DNA from: Rarobacter faecitabidus
Lineage (GTDB): Bacteria > Actinomycetota > Actinomycetes > Actinomycetales > Cellulomonadaceae
Assembly: GCF_006716265.1 (NCBI RefSeq)
Contig: NZ_VFOS01000001.1
Coordinates: 868,001 to 932,000, forward strand
Direction of reading: 5' to 3'
DNA: 64,000 nt
Position numbers and translations under genes: made by a program. The notes under the pieces are model-generated. The model saw only the letters and a program-made list of their open reading frames with translations. It was not told the origin of the DNA and made no database searches. Of this stretch, positions 51,228 through 60,692 are shown piece after piece. Position 1 is the stretch's first letter; the number at the start of each line of letters is the position of its first letter.

Positions 51228-53326
51228 CTTCACCAGCCGACTACACCGCGCACCATCTCACCGTCCTCGAAGGACTCGAGGCGGTACGCAAGCGACCGGG
51301 CATGTACATCGGGTCCACGGACTCGCGCGGACTCATGCACTGTCTCTGGGAGATCATCGACAACTCGGTGGACGAGGCGCTGGGCGGGCACTGCACCCGC
51401 ATTGAGGTGATCCTGCACGAGGATGGTTCCGTGTCCGTCAACGACAACGGCCGCGGCATCCCGGTGGATGTGGAGCCTAAGACGGGCCTCTCCGGTGTTG
51501 AGGTCGTATTCACCAAACTGCACGCCGGTGGCAAGTTCGGCGGCGGCTCCTACAGTGCGTCGGGCGGGCTCCACGGCGTCGGCGCTTCGGTCGTGAACGC
51601 ACTCTCGGCACGCCTCGACGTCGAAGTCGACCGTTCGTCGAAGACCTACCGTATGAGCTTCCGGCGCGGGGAGACGGGCACGTTCGCGGGCGAACTCGGC
51701 GCGGAGGCGCCGTTCACCCCCGCTACCTCGGCCGCACTTCCCGTGGTCGGCAAGGCCAAGCGCGGTGTCACGGGAACCAGGGTGCGTTATTGGGCCGATC
51801 GCCAGATCTTCCCAGAGAGCTCCAAGTTCGCCTACGACGAGTTGCTCGCGCGTGCGCGCCAGACGAGTTTCCTCGTCCCCGGGCTCGAGATCATCATTCG
51901 CGACCGCCGCGGGCTGCCCGGCACGCCGGGCGAACACGGTGAGGTGAGCGAGGTATTCCTCCACACCGGCGGCACCAGCGACTTCGCCGACTTCCTGGCG
52001 CCCGACGCCGCGGTGACCGGAACCTGGGTATTGCGGGGCCGAGGGTCCTTCACCGAGACCGTGCCGGTGCTCGATTCGCGCGGTCATATGAGCCCGCAGG
52101 AGGTCGAGCGCGAATGCGACGTCGACATCGCCCTGCGCTGGGGCACCGGCTATGACACAGTCGTGCGCTCGTTCGTCAACATCATCGCCACCCCCAAGGG
52201 CGGCTCACACCTGGCCGGCTTCGAGGCGGGATTGACGAAGACGATCCGCAAATCGGTCGAGGCCAACGCGCGCAAACTGAAGGTTTCCACGAAGGACTCG
52301 TCCTCGCGGATCGACAAGGAGGACGTGCTCGCCGGGCTCACGGCGGTCGTCACAGTGCGCCTCGCCGAGCCACAGTTCGAAGGGCAGACGAAGGAGGTGC
52401 TCGGTACGGCCCCCGTGCGCAGCATCGTGAGCAAGGTCGTGGAGAAGGAACTCGGCGCGGTGCTGACATCCACCAAGCGCGACGATCGATCGCAGAGCTC
52501 GCTGCTCCTGGAAAAGGTGGTCAACGAGATGCGCGCGCGCATCTCGGCCCGCAAGCAGAAGGAGATATCGCGGCGCAAGAACGCGCTGGAGACCAGCTCC
52601 CTGCCCGCGAAGCTGGCCGACTGCCGCACCGACGACGTGTCTCGATCGGAGCTCTTCATTGTGGAGGGGGACTCCGCCCTGGGCACCGCCAAGCTCGCGC
52701 GATCGTCGGACTATCAGGCGCTGCTACCTATTCGCGGCAAGATCCTTAACGTTCAAAAGGCGTCGATCTCCGACATGCTCAAGAATGCCGAGTGCGCCGC
52801 CATCATCCAAGTGCTGGGCGCGGGATCGGGGCGCAGCTTCGACCTGGAATCGGCCCGCTACGGAAAAATCGTCCTCATGACGGACGCGGATGTGGACGGC
52901 GCGCACATCCGCACGCTGCTGCTCACCCTCTTCTTCCGGTACATGCGCCCGCTGGTCGACGCCGGGCGGGTGTTCGCGGCCGTCCCGCCCCTGCACCGCA
53001 TCGAGGTGTCTGCGCGGCGCGGGCGCGAGTATGTGTACACGTACTCCGAGGCGGAACTCGCTACCACGCTCAAGCAACTGACCAAGGCCGGAAAGAAGTT
53101 CAACGACGATATCCAGCGTTACAAAGGGCTGGGTGAAATGGACGCCGATCAACTCGCTGAGACCACGATGGATCCGCGACACCGCACGCTGCGTCGCGTC
53201 TCCATCGAGGACGCGGCGGCCGCCGAACGGGTTTTCGAACTCCTCATGGGTAGCGACGTCGCACCCCGCAAGGAGTTCATCATCGATAACGCGGCGGGCG
53301 TCGACGCCACGAAAATCGACGCCTGA
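51224..53326 (+). CDS. parE: Type IIA topoisomerase subunit B (ParE; GyrB-like)
   Basis: 700 residues. GHKL ATPase domain: EIIDNSVDEALGG, VNDNGRGIPVD, KLHAGGKFGGGSYSASGGLHGVGASVVNALS. The transducer lysine region is near QSSLLLEKV. The TOPRIM domain has LFIVEGDSALGTAK, PIRGKILNVQKA and DADVDGAHIRTLLLT (metal Asp), and the C-terminal block is QRYKGLGEMDADQLAETTMDP. Choosing ParE over GyrB is by context: a second subunit-B gene beside the primary sigma gene is usual in actinobacteria, whereas gyrB sits near oriC. No parC is in the window. Start ATG 51224; TATGGT at -13 to -8. Confidence 0.85.
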   Translation: MTSPADYTAHHLTVLEGLEAVRKRPGMYIGSTDSRGLMHCLWEIIDNSVDEALGGHCTRIEVILHEDGSVSVNDNGRGIPVDVEPKTGLSGVEVVFTKLHAGGKFGGGSYSASGGLHGVGASVVNALSARLDVEVDRSSKTYRMSFRRGETGTFAGELGAEAPFTPATSAALPVVGKAKRGVTGTRVRYWADRQIFPESSKFAYDELLARARQTSFLVPGLEIIIRDRRGLPGTPGEHGEVSEVFLHTGGTSDFADFLAPDAAVTGTWVLRGRGSFTETVPVLDSRGHMSPQEVERECDVDIALRWGTGYDTVVRSFVNIIATPKGGSHLAGFEAGLTKTIRKSVEANARKLKVSTKDSSSRIDKEDVLAGLTAVVTVRLAEPQFEGQTKEVLGTAPVRSIVSKVVEKELGAVLTSTKRDDRSQSSLLLEKVVNEMRARISARKQKEISRRKNALETSSLPAKLADCRTDDVSRSELFIVEGDSALGTAKLARSSDYQALLPIRGKILNVQKASISDMLKNAECAAIIQVLGAGSGRSFDLESARYGKIVLMTDADVDGAHIRTLLLTLFFRYMRPLVDAGRVFAAVPPLHRIEVSARRGREYVYTYSEAELATTLKQLTKAGKKFNDDIQRYKGLGEMDADQLAETTMDPRHRTLRRVSIEDAAAAERVFELLMGSDVAPRKEFIIDNAAGVDATKIDA

Positions 53327-53380
53327 GCCCCGTCTCATCTGGCTCTCGCTATCGACGACCGCACCGCCACTGACGGCGGA

Positions 53381-54265
53381 TCAGCGCAACTGGTGGCTTA
53401 TCTCCTCGTCCTCCGCTGACTCGTCAAGCCCCTTGGTGCGCGCGGCACTCCGGGACGTGCCTTGCGTCGCATTCGGATCGAGCAGATCGTTGAGCGTCAC
53501 CCGGGCGGGACGACGCTCCCGGACGAAGAGCACGATGAAAGCGCCCAGTATCCCGGCCGCGAACGTCCACCACTGGAAGGCATAGGAAAGGTGCGGCCCC
53601 TGGTCGGTCTCGGGACGGGGGATTGCGCTCAACTCGTTCGAGTCGTTCGGGCCCAGCGACGGATCCGCGACGACGTAGAACGAGGCCTCCATGACGCCGT
53701 CGCTGTTGCCCACGCCTGCGGCGAGCGTAACCTGTGCCGGCGTGAACGTGTATACCTGGTGGCCGGTCACCGCGCGGTTGTGGTCCGGCTCGGCGGGGCG
53801 GATGCGGCCCACGACCGTGACCTCGCCTGCCGGCGGCAGAGGCGGGTCGATCTGCTCGACTGGAAGGGACGTAGCGAGGTATCCGCGGTTCACGACGATC
53901 AGCGAGCCATCGGGTACGGCGAGCACCCCGAGCACGTGAAAGCCTGACCCGAGCCCAATAGGGCGGTTGCGCACGAGGACGGGCTCCCCGACGTAGGTGC
54001 CCGTGAGCGTGACCGGACGCCACTGCACGGCGTCGACGTCGCCCCTCGCGGTCGTGAGGATAGTGGACAATGGCGCGGGTGCCTGGTCGTATGACGCTTC
54101 CACGACGGCGTTGCGCGCCCCCCGCGCCTCGTGCCTGCCCCACTGCCAGAATCCAAGACTGACACAAGCCGTGGCGACGATGAGGGTCAGGGCAGCCAAG
54201 ATTGCCCACGAGCCGGCCGACAGGCTGTCCGGCTTACCGCCGAATTCGGTCTGCGCGTCAGTCAT
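53381..54265 (-). CDS. SURF1 family protein (cytochrome oxidase assembly)
   Basis: 294 residues. Two membrane helices (about 18-40 and 232-252) flank an extracytoplasmic domain, the SURF1 plan. Blocks: SLGFWQWGRHEARG after helix 1, WRPVTLTGTYV, VLVRNRPIGLGSGFHVLG, LIVVNRGYLA and HLSYAFQWWTFA before helix 2. SURF1 helps insert haem a into the aa3 oxidase, the enzyme encoded at 25747-34278. ATG 54265 overlaps the upstream small gene by 8 nt; ATG 54271 is also possible. Confidence 0.87.
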   Translation of the reverse strand: MTDAQTEFGGKPDSLSAGSWAILAALTLIVATACVSLGFWQWGRHEARGARNAVVEASYDQAPAPLSTILTTARGDVDAVQWRPVTLTGTYVGEPVLVRNRPIGLGSGFHVLGVLAVPDGSLIVVNRGYLATSLPVEQIDPPLPPAGEVTVVGRIRPAEPDHNRAVTGHQVYTFTPAQVTLAAGVGNSDGVMEASFYVVADPSLGPNDSNELSAIPRPETDQGPHLSYAFQWWTFAAGILGAFIVLFVRERRPARVTLNDLLDPNATQGTSRSAARTKGLDESAEDEEISHQLR

Positions 54266-54473
54266 CCGCATCGACCAGCGGCACCGTGTCGAGCCAGAAG
54301 CCGCGGAGTTCCAGGAATCGTTGCAGGTGATCGACGTGGCCAGGACAGGCCGCCCAGATCTTTCGACGATCGGGAGTGTGGACCTTGGGGTTGTTCCATC
54401 GAACGGCGAACTCCGCAGGCTCGGTGCAGCGCTTGGAGTTGCAGATCTGAGGTTCGTCGATGGCGTCGGTCAT
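54258..54473 (-). CDS. Small Cys/His protein of the SURF1 operon
   Basis: 71 residues with CNSKRCTEPAEFAVRWNN and ACPGHVDHLQRFL, giving a probable zinc site of three Cys and a His. The ATG overlaps the DUF3099 stop (ATGA), and its own stop overlaps SURF1. Similar small proteins are seen beside DUF3099 in actinobacteria; function not known to me. Confidence 0.75.
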   Translation of the reverse strand: MTDAIDEPQICNSKRCTEPAEFAVRWNNPKVHTPDRRKIWAACPGHVDHLQRFLELRGFWLDTVPLVDADD

Positions 54474-54844
54474 GTCTGCGGGGCGCCTTCCTCATCGGGG
54501 GTCTCCGGAGCCTCGCCGGCCGTCAGCCGCTGGACCGGGTGCGTGTACCGAAACGAGGTGTCCGTATCGCGACCGTCACGCCCGGTGTTGACGCTGATCA
54601 CCGCGAAATACGGCAGCACGGCTGCCGCAGACATCAGGATGAAAGTAACGGCTACGGGCCAGCCGAGGCGCCAGGAGATGAACGCCATGATGAAACTCAC
54701 GACGCGAACCGTCATCTTGATGAGGTAACTGCGCATGCGACGCTGCTGGTCTACGGAAAGCGGCTCGGGAACATTGGTGATCCGCAGCTCCGGACCCTCG
54801 CCCGGCCGCGTCACCTCGGGGCGCTGCAGCTCGCGGTCGGACAC
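54470..54844 (-). CDS. DUF3099 membrane protein
   Basis: 124 residues. Core with two helices (VVSFIMAFISWRLGWPV and VTFILMSAAAVLPYFAVISV), preceded by SVDQQRRMRSYLIKMTVR, the recognisable DUF3099 stretch; the ends are acidic and probably flexible. First gene of DUF3099 - small Cys protein - SURF1, all overlapping. GTG start with TACACT at -12 to -7: leaderless. Divergent from fabG. Confidence 0.82.
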   Translation of the reverse strand: MSDRELQRPEVTRPGEGPELRITNVPEPLSVDQQRRMRSYLIKMTVRVVSFIMAFISWRLGWPVAVTFILMSAAAVLPYFAVISVNTGRDGRDTDTSFRYTHPVQRLTAGEAPETPDEEGAPQT

Positions 54845-55014
54845 GATTCAAGTGTATCGAGTTCGCCTTGGGGTAACTGCCTGGTGCGCCGGCGGGAGGG
54901 GCTTGTTCGTGGATTCCGCCTGGAACCGATAGCCTATGAGAGCCGCGCGCCCCGTGGTTTGCGCGGCCTGTCAACACTATTGCGTAGCAATCGCATCAAA
55001 GGAGATCCGCCGAC

Positions 55015-55755
55015 GTGAGCGAAGAATCGAAGACGGTCCTGCCGGAGCGACGTTCCCGGGTGGTCGTGGTCACCGGAGCCAACCGCGGCATCGGCCGGTC
55101 CATAGCGCAGCGGTTCGTGGCCGATGGCGACCGCGTGGCGACGATCTATCGGTCCGGCGACCTGCCCGATGGCGTATTCGGTGCGATCGGTGACGTGAGC
55201 GATACCGCTTCTGTGGACGGGGCATTCGCCGAGATCGAGGCTGAACTCGGTCCGGTCGAGGTGCTCGTCGCCAATGCCGGGATCACGCGCGACCAGCTGC
55301 TGATGCGCATGTCCGACGAGGACTTCGACCAGGTGATCAATGTCAATCTCACGGGTGCCTTCCGCTGCGTCCGCCGCGCGTCGAAGGGCATGATCCGTGC
55401 TCGCTACGGGCGCATCGTGCTGATCTCGTCCGTCGTGGGCCTCTACGGTGGTGCTGGCCAGACCAACTATTCGGCGTCTAAGGCCGGGCTCGTCGGCTTC
55501 GCGCGCTCGGTGACGCGCGAGATCGGCTCGCGGGGGATTACGGCCAACGTCGTCGCCCCGGGTTTCATCAACACCGATATGACCGCTGCCCTTCCCGATG
55601 CCAAGCAAGCGGAATACAAGGCCGCCATACCCGCCGGCCGCTTCGCCGAGCCGGCCGAGGTCGCCGCGGCCGTGGCGTTCGTGGCGGGCGATGACGCGGG
55701 ATACATTTCCGGTGCGGTCATCCCCGTCGATGGCGGGCTGGGTATGGGGCACTAG
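55015..55755 (+). CDS. fabG: 3-oxoacyl-ACP reductase (FabG/MabA-like)
   Basis: 246 residues, short-chain dehydrogenase. NADPH motif VVVTGANRGIGRS, NAGITRD, catalytic Ser in LISSVVG, and Tyr/Lys in TNYSASKAG; GFINTDMT and PVDGGLGM at the end. GTG start with AAAGGAG about 8-9 nt upstream. Together with the following InhA-type gene it forms the mabA-inhA-like pair of fatty acid elongation. TAGCCT upstream (around 54930) may be its -10. Confidence 0.92.
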   Translation: MSEESKTVLPERRSRVVVVTGANRGIGRSIAQRFVADGDRVATIYRSGDLPDGVFGAIGDVSDTASVDGAFAEIEAELGPVEVLVANAGITRDQLLMRMSDEDFDQVINVNLTGAFRCVRRASKGMIRARYGRIVLISSVVGLYGGAGQTNYSASKAGLVGFARSVTREIGSRGITANVVAPGFINTDMTAALPDAKQAEYKAAIPAGRFAEPAEVAAAVAFVAGDDAGYISGAVIPVDGGLGMGH

Positions 55756-55900
55756 CGACCATCGGCCTCGCGGCCGGGGACGCGTGTGAGACTATTGATC
55801 GGCTCCCTTGCGGCTGCGGTGACTCACCGATTCGTCGTGACGGACGAGCCCAACGTGCGTGAATCGCGTACGTCGATTGAGGAGAGGGAAAGACAAAACA

Positions 55901-56668
55901 ATGGGACTGCTTGAAGGCAAGAAGCTCCTGATCACTGGAGTTCTCACGGACTCCTCCATCGCCTTTCACACGGCGCGACTGGCGCAGGAGGAAGGCGCGG
56001 AGGTCGTTCTCACCTCGTTCGGTCGGCAGTTCAAGCTGACGGAGACGTTTGCGCGTCGTCTGCCGCGGGAGGCACCCGTCGTTCAGTTGGACGTTACCGA
56101 CGATGCCGACCTCGCGAACCTCGCCGACGCGGTTCGGCAGCACGTCGACTCCATCGACGGGGTCGTCCACTCGATCGGTTTCGCGCCGCAATCCGTCATG
56201 GGCGGGAACTTCCTCAAGGGCGAGTGGGCTGACGTCGCTACCGCGCTCGAGGTTTCGGCGTTCTCTCTGAAGTCGCTGTCGGTGGCGGCGCTGCCGCTCA
56301 TGACCAATGGCGGGGCCATCGTGGGCCTGACCTTCGACGGCCAGTTCGCCTGGCCGGTCTACGACTGGATGGGCGTGGCGAAGGCCGCATTCGAATCGAC
56401 GGCTCGCTACCTGGCACGCGATCTGGGCCCGCACGGCGTCCGCATCAATCTCGTGTCGGCCGGCCCGATCCGCACGACGGCGGCGAAGTCGATTCCCGGG
56501 TTCTCGCAGATGGAGGACGGCTGGCCGAACCGTGCGCCGCTCGGTTGGGATCAGACAACCGCCGAACCCGCCGCCCGTGGCGTCGCCGCGCTGCTGTCCG
56601 ACTGGTTCCCCGCGACCACCGGAGAGATCGTCCATGTGGACGGTGGCGTCCACATCATGGGTGTGTGA
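55901..56668 (+). CDS. fabI: Enoyl-ACP reductase (FabI, InhA-type)
   Basis: 255 residues. NADH-dependent last step of fatty acid elongation. MGLLEGKKLLITGVLTDSSIAFHTA is the InhA-like N-terminus; catalytic YDWMGVAK (Tyr, six residues, Lys) is followed by AAFESTARYLARDLGPHGVRINLVSAGPIRT, close to InhA. Related enzymes are the targets of isoniazid and triclosan. Start at ATG 55901 after an AGGAGAGGG stretch; the frame from 55859 is not needed. 145 nt separate it from fabG, so it may have its own promoter. Confidence 0.93.
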   Translation: MGLLEGKKLLITGVLTDSSIAFHTARLAQEEGAEVVLTSFGRQFKLTETFARRLPREAPVVQLDVTDDADLANLADAVRQHVDSIDGVVHSIGFAPQSVMGGNFLKGEWADVATALEVSAFSLKSLSVAALPLMTNGGAIVGLTFDGQFAWPVYDWMGVAKAAFESTARYLARDLGPHGVRINLVSAGPIRTTAAKSIPGFSQMEDGWPNRAPLGWDQTTAEPAARGVAALLSDWFPATTGEIVHVDGGVHIMGV

Positions 56669-57210
56669 GTGTGAAGCCTTCGCGCACGCTCGTCCTGATC
56701 CGGCACGCCAAGGCTGAGTCGCAGCTCGGCGCCGAGTCCGATCACGTGCGTCCACTCGCGCTCAAGGGACGATCCCAGGCAAGCCAACTCGGGCGCGATC
56801 TCGCTGCACAGTCGTTGATCCCGCAGGTGGTGCTCTGCTCGAGCGCGCTGCGTACCCGCCAGACTTGGGAACTCGTCTCGGGGACGCTGCTGCAGGCGGT
56901 GTCCGGGAGCCACTCGGGGCCGCAGGTGCTTGTGACGGACGACCTGTACAGCGCCTCGAGCAAGGATCTCATCGGCCTGGTTCAGGAACACGGTGGCGAC
57001 GCTTCGATCGTCTTCGTCGTGGGGCACGAGCCGACGATCTCGATGGCGGCTGATTCCCTGGCGGGTGCCGGATCCGAATCCGCCGCAGCGGCGCAGGTTC
57101 GAGTCGGTGTGCCCACCGGCACGGCGTGCATACTGCGCGTCGGCCAGGAGTGGTCTGGACTGTCTCGATCTTCCGCCGTGCTTGAGAAGGTGTTCCGACC
57201 CGCGATCTGA
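56665..57210 (+). CDS. SixA-type histidine phosphatase
   Basis: 181 residues. LVLIRHAKAE is the phosphohistidine site (RHG-type), and FVVGHEPTIS supplies the second His. SixA-like proteins dephosphorylate His phosphotransfer or phosphotransferase proteins; the substrate here is unknown. The GTG at 56665 overlaps the fabI stop (GTGA); a second GTG at 56671 is possible. Ends before the hairpin at 57258. Confidence 0.85.
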   Translation: MSVKPSRTLVLIRHAKAESQLGAESDHVRPLALKGRSQASQLGRDLAAQSLIPQVVLCSSALRTRQTWELVSGTLLQAVSGSHSGPQVLVTDDLYSASSKDLIGLVQEHGGDASIVFVVGHEPTISMAADSLAGAGSESAAAAQVRVGVPTGTACILRVGQEWSGLSRSSAVLEKVFRPAI

Positions 57211-57257
57211 GAAGGGGGCACCGAGGGCCGATAGCGTCGGCAGGTAGCCAGTCGAGA

Positions 57258-57287
57258 GCGCCGCGCATCCGAGGGGATGCGCGGCGC
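57258..57287. terminator. Bidirectional hairpin between sixA-like gene and serB
   Basis: Perfect 13-bp stem GCGCCGCGCATCC / GGATGCGCGGCGC with a 4-nt loop, between convergent genes. No U-run. Confidence 0.82.
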
Positions 57288-57332
57288 CGTTGTTCGGTCT
57301 AGTCGCGGCGCCGCTGTTCTGCCCAGTCGGAG

Positions 57333-58010
57333 TCAGCCCGCCACGGCGTCTACGACATCAAATATGCGAGTCAGGTCGCGTTCCGTGACGCGGAACGGGG
57401 CGCGGGCGTGCACCGTGGGTTTGGCGCAGAATGCGATCCCGATGCCTGCCTGATCGAGCATCTCCAAGTCATTCGCGCCGTCGCCGATGGCGATGGTGTG
57501 CCGGCCGTCGACGTCGAGCTCCGCCGCGAACCGATGGAGTGCTGATGCCTTGGCCGCGGCGTCGATGACGGGTCCGTATGTCCGGCCGGTGAGCCCCTCT
57601 GCGTCCACCTCGAGCCTGTTCGCGACCACGTGGGTGATTCCGAGTCCGGCCGCGAGTACGTCGACGACCTCGTGGAATCCGCCCGAAACCAGGGCCACGG
57701 GCCAGCCGCGGCTGCGGCACTCTTCCACGAACGCCACCGCACCTGCGGTGAGCGTGGCAGCTTTCGCGACCTCGGCGAACACGGACCTCGGAAGTCCTCG
57801 AAGGGTGCTGACGCGCTGCCGGAGGGACTCGCTGAAATCGATCTCACCGTTCATGGCGCGGTGGGTCACCTCCGCGACTTCACGCTCGCTTCCTGCATGC
57901 TGTGCCAGGAGTTCGATGACTTCCTCGTTGATGAGGGTGGAATCGACATCCATGACGACGAGGCGACGCGGCCGGGCGGGCACGCGGACAGAGGGGTGGT
58001 CTGAGCTCAC
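57333..58010 (-). CDS. serB: Phosphoserine phosphatase
   Basis: 225 residues, HAD superfamily. Last step of serine synthesis. Motif I VMDVDSTLINEEVIELLA (DxDST), motif II VALVSGGFHEVVD, and motif III/IV AIGDGANDLEML. No N-terminal ACT domain is present, so this is the short form. GTG start; a TATCCT lies at -14 to -9 on the minus strand, close to a leaderless arrangement. It is followed by hairpin 57258-57287. Confidence 0.93.
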   Translation of the reverse strand: MSSDHPSVRVPARPRRLVVMDVDSTLINEEVIELLAQHAGSEREVAEVTHRAMNGEIDFSESLRQRVSTLRGLPRSVFAEVAKAATLTAGAVAFVEECRSRGWPVALVSGGFHEVVDVLAAGLGITHVVANRLEVDAEGLTGRTYGPVIDAAAKASALHRFAAELDVDGRHTIAIGDGANDLEMLDQAGIGIAFCAKPTVHARAPFRVTERDLTRIFDVVDAVAG

Positions 58011-58037
58011 GTATCAAAAGGATAGGCGCTGCGAGGC

Positions 58038-59279
58038 CTACTTCACGACCATGCCGCGCGGAACAATCGTCAGCCCGGACTCCGTGACCGTGAAGCCGCG
58101 GGCGAGATCCTCCTCGACGTCCAGTCCGATGCGGGCTCGCTCCGTGACGATCACGTTCTTGTCGATGATCGCCCGGTGGACCTGGGCGTGCCGGTGCACT
58201 TCGACGTTGTCGAAGAGCACGGAGTCGTTGACCGAGGCCCACGAGTGCAGGTGGACGCCGGGGGACAGTACCGAGCCCATGGCCATTGCACCGGAGATGA
58301 GCACGCCAGGGGAGACGATCGAGTCCGCAGCGTGCCCAAGTCGGCCAGGGCCGGCGTGGACGAACTTGGCCGGGGGCATGCCTGTGTTCCCCGTGTGCAT
58401 TGGCCAGTGGTAGTTGTACAGATTGAACACGGGCGTGATCTCGATGAGGTCCTTGTTGGCGTCGTAGTACGCGTCCAGCGTCCCGACATCGCGCCAGTAG
58501 GCGCGGTCGCGGTCGTTCGAGCCCGGAACCACGTTGTCCTTGAAGTCGTAGAAGCCGGCCGAGCCGCGCTCAACGAAGTAGGGGACGATGTCGCCGCCCA
58601 TGTCGTGGGCGGACCCCGGGTCATCGGCGTCGCGGGTAACGGCCTCGACCAAGGCGTCGGCGTTGAAGACGTAGTTGCCCATCGACGCGAGGATCTCGTC
58701 GGGTGAATCCGGGAGGCCCTCGGGGTTCTGCGGCTTCTCAAGGAACGCTCGGATGCGATCGCGCGAGCCGGGGTCGATGTCGATGACACCGAACTCGCTG
58801 GCCATTGAGATCGGCTGGCGGATGCCGGCGACTGTCAGTTCCGCCCCGGATGCGATATGTGCGTCCACCATCTGGGAGAAGTCCATGCGGTACACGTGGT
58901 CTGCGCCGACGACCACGACGATGTCCGGGCGTTCGTCCTCGATGATGTTCAAGCACTGGTAAATCGCGTCCGCGCTACCCAGGTACCAGTGCTTGCCCAC
59001 GCGTTGCTGGGCGGGCACTGGTGCCACGAAGTTACCCAGCAGCGGCGACATGCGCCAGGTCTTGGCGATGTGCCGGTCGAGCGAGTGTGACTTGTACTGC
59101 GTCAGAACCACCATGTGGAGGTAGTTCGAGTTCGCCAGATTCGAAAGCGCAAAGTCGACGAGTCTGAAGATGCCGCCGAACGGCACCGCGGGCTTGGCGC
59201 GGTGGGACGTGAGGGGCATCAGCCGGCGGCCTTCGCCCCCCGCGAGGACGATGGCTAGGACATTTGGCGACTTTGGCAT
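58038..59279 (-). CDS. glgC: Glucose-1-phosphate adenylyltransferase
   Basis: 413 residues. Makes ADP-glucose for glycogen. [26 protein letters not shown] is the catalytic N-terminal signature; [26 protein letters not shown] and [11 protein letters not shown] follow, with a C-terminal beta-helix domain ([20 protein letters not shown]). The start was set at ATG 59279 ([12 protein letters not shown]) because TATGGT lies at exactly -12 to -7; an upstream ATG at 59297 would place the promoter inside the gene. Divergent from glgA with 142 nt between starts. Confidence 0.95.
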   Translation of the reverse strand: MPKSPNVLAIVLAGGEGRRLMPLTSHRAKPAVPFGGIFRLVDFALSNLANSNYLHMVVLTQYKSHSLDRHIAKTWRMSPLLGNFVAPVPAQQRVGKHWYLGSADAIYQCLNIIEDERPDIVVVVGADHVYRMDFSQMVDAHIASGAELTVAGIRQPISMASEFGVIDIDPGSRDRIRAFLEKPQNPEGLPDSPDEILASMGNYVFNADALVEAVTRDADDPGSAHDMGGDIVPYFVERGSAGFYDFKDNVVPGSNDRDRAYWRDVGTLDAYYDANKDLIEITPVFNLYNYHWPMHTGNTGMPPAKFVHAGPGRLGHAADSIVSPGVLISGAMAMGSVLSPGVHLHSWASVNDSVLFDNVEVHRHAQVHRAIIDKNVIVTERARIGLDVEEDLARGFTVTESGLTIVPRGMVVK

Positions 59280-59421
59280 GACATGACCATAGGACAAAAA
59301 TTCGGTTCGTGTGAACGGCTACGGCCCGTTTGCGGCGAATTGATACGCGAATGGAGGATTGCCAGGCGATTTGTCCCACATCGCGTCCCACGCGCTCGCC
59401 GAATATGGATAAGGTGAACTA
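59280..59421. promoter_or_regulatory. Divergent glgC/glgA control region
   Basis: Contains TATGGT (59291-59286, minus) for glgC and TAAGGT (59410-59415, plus) for glgA, both at -12 to -7 of the start codons, so both transcripts lack leaders. TTCGGTTCG/CGAAT-rich sequence lies between; no clear operator was recognised. Confidence 0.55.
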
Positions 59422-60639
59422 GTGCGAGTTGATCTGGTTACAAGGGAGTATCCGCCTCACATCTATGGCGGTGCGGGAGTTCACGTCGCGGAACTGACGA
59501 AGGTGCTACGGCAATACATCGACGTGTCCGTGCATTGCTTTGACGGGCCGCGGGCGGCGGACGAGTATCCCGGCGTCTTTGGATACAACGTTCCCGCCGA
59601 ATTGGGGGACGCGAATCCGGCGCTACAGACCCTCGGTGTCGATCTGCAAATCGCGCAGGCAGTCGCCGGGGCCGCTCTCGTGCATTCGCACACCTGGTAC
59701 GCCAACATGGCCGGCCACCTCGCAGGACTGCTCCACGGCATTCCGCACGTGCTGTCGGCGCACTCGCTCGAGCCCTTGCGCCCCTGGAAGGCGGAACAGC
59801 TCGGGGGCGGCTACCGGTTGTCGAGTTGGGCGGAACGCACGGCGTACGAGTCGGCGTCGGGCGTCATCGCGGTGAGCCACGGCATGCGCGAGGACATACT
59901 GCGGAGTTATCCGGCCGTGGATCCGGCGAGGGTGCATGTGGTGCACAACGGTATCGACCTGAACGCGTGGACGCGTCCCGCGCAGGATGAGGTGGCTGTG
60001 GCACACGATTTCGCGCGGTCGCGCGGAATCGATCCGGATCGACCGGCGATTGTGTTCGTCGGGCGGATCACTCGGCAGAAGGGTCTGCCGTACCTGCTGC
60101 GCGCGGTCCGGGAACTGAACCCCGACATCCAGGTGGTGCTGTGCGCGGGCGCTCCGGACACGCCCGAGATCGCTCAGGAAGTGGAGTCCGCGGTCGTCGA
60201 GTTACAGGCCGAGCGCGACGGGGTGGTGTGGATCTCCGACATGCTCCCGCGCAACGACCTGATCGCTGTCCTGTCGAGTTGTACCGTATTCGTCTGTCCG
60301 TCGATCTACGAGCCGCTCGGTATCGTGAATCTGGAGGCGATGGCGGTGGGTCTGCCCGTCGTGGCAAGTGCCACGGGCGGCATCCCCGAGGTCGTCGACG
60401 ACGGTGTCACCGGTCTGCTCGTCCAATTGGAGCAGGTGACGGACGGCACTGGCACCCCGACGGACCCGGATCGCTTCGTGGCTGATCTCGCCCGTGCCAT
60501 CGAATCGCTGGCGCTCGACCCTGATCGTGCCGAGCGGATGGGACGAGCTGCGCGACAGCGGGTCGAGGACCACTTCTCCTGGCTCGCGATCGGCGCGCGC
60601 ACGCTCGAGGTGTATTGCGGCGTTCTCGAAAAGGCCTAG
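59422..60639 (+). CDS. glgA: GT4 glycogen synthase / maltose-1-phosphate synthase (GlgA/GlgM type)
   Basis: 405 residues, GT-B fold. VTREYPPHIYGGAGVHVAELTKVL at the N-terminus, HSHTWYANMAGHLAG, AHSLEPLRPWK, FVGRITRQKGLPYLLRAV (UDP/ADP-glucose site), and the C-terminal CPSIYEPLGIVNLEAMAVGLPVVASATGGIPEVV with the E-x7-E catalytic pattern. This is the short actinobacterial form; in M. tuberculosis the homologous Rv1212c is GlgM, making maltose-1-phosphate from ADP-glucose, and lies divergent to glgC as here. GTG start with TAAGGT at -12 to -7. Confidence 0.9.
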   Translation: MRVDLVTREYPPHIYGGAGVHVAELTKVLRQYIDVSVHCFDGPRAADEYPGVFGYNVPAELGDANPALQTLGVDLQIAQAVAGAALVHSHTWYANMAGHLAGLLHGIPHVLSAHSLEPLRPWKAEQLGGGYRLSSWAERTAYESASGVIAVSHGMREDILRSYPAVDPARVHVVHNGIDLNAWTRPAQDEVAVAHDFARSRGIDPDRPAIVFVGRITRQKGLPYLLRAVRELNPDIQVVLCAGAPDTPEIAQEVESAVVELQAERDGVVWISDMLPRNDLIAVLSSCTVFVCPSIYEPLGIVNLEAMAVGLPVVASATGGIPEVVDDGVTGLLVQLEQVTDGTGTPTDPDRFVADLARAIESLALDPDRAERMGRAARQRVEDHFSWLAIGARTLEVYCGVLEKA

Positions 60640-60692
60640 CGAAGCGCGTGTGCGTGTACCTGACCAGCGCTGGAAACCGGTAGGGTCGACTT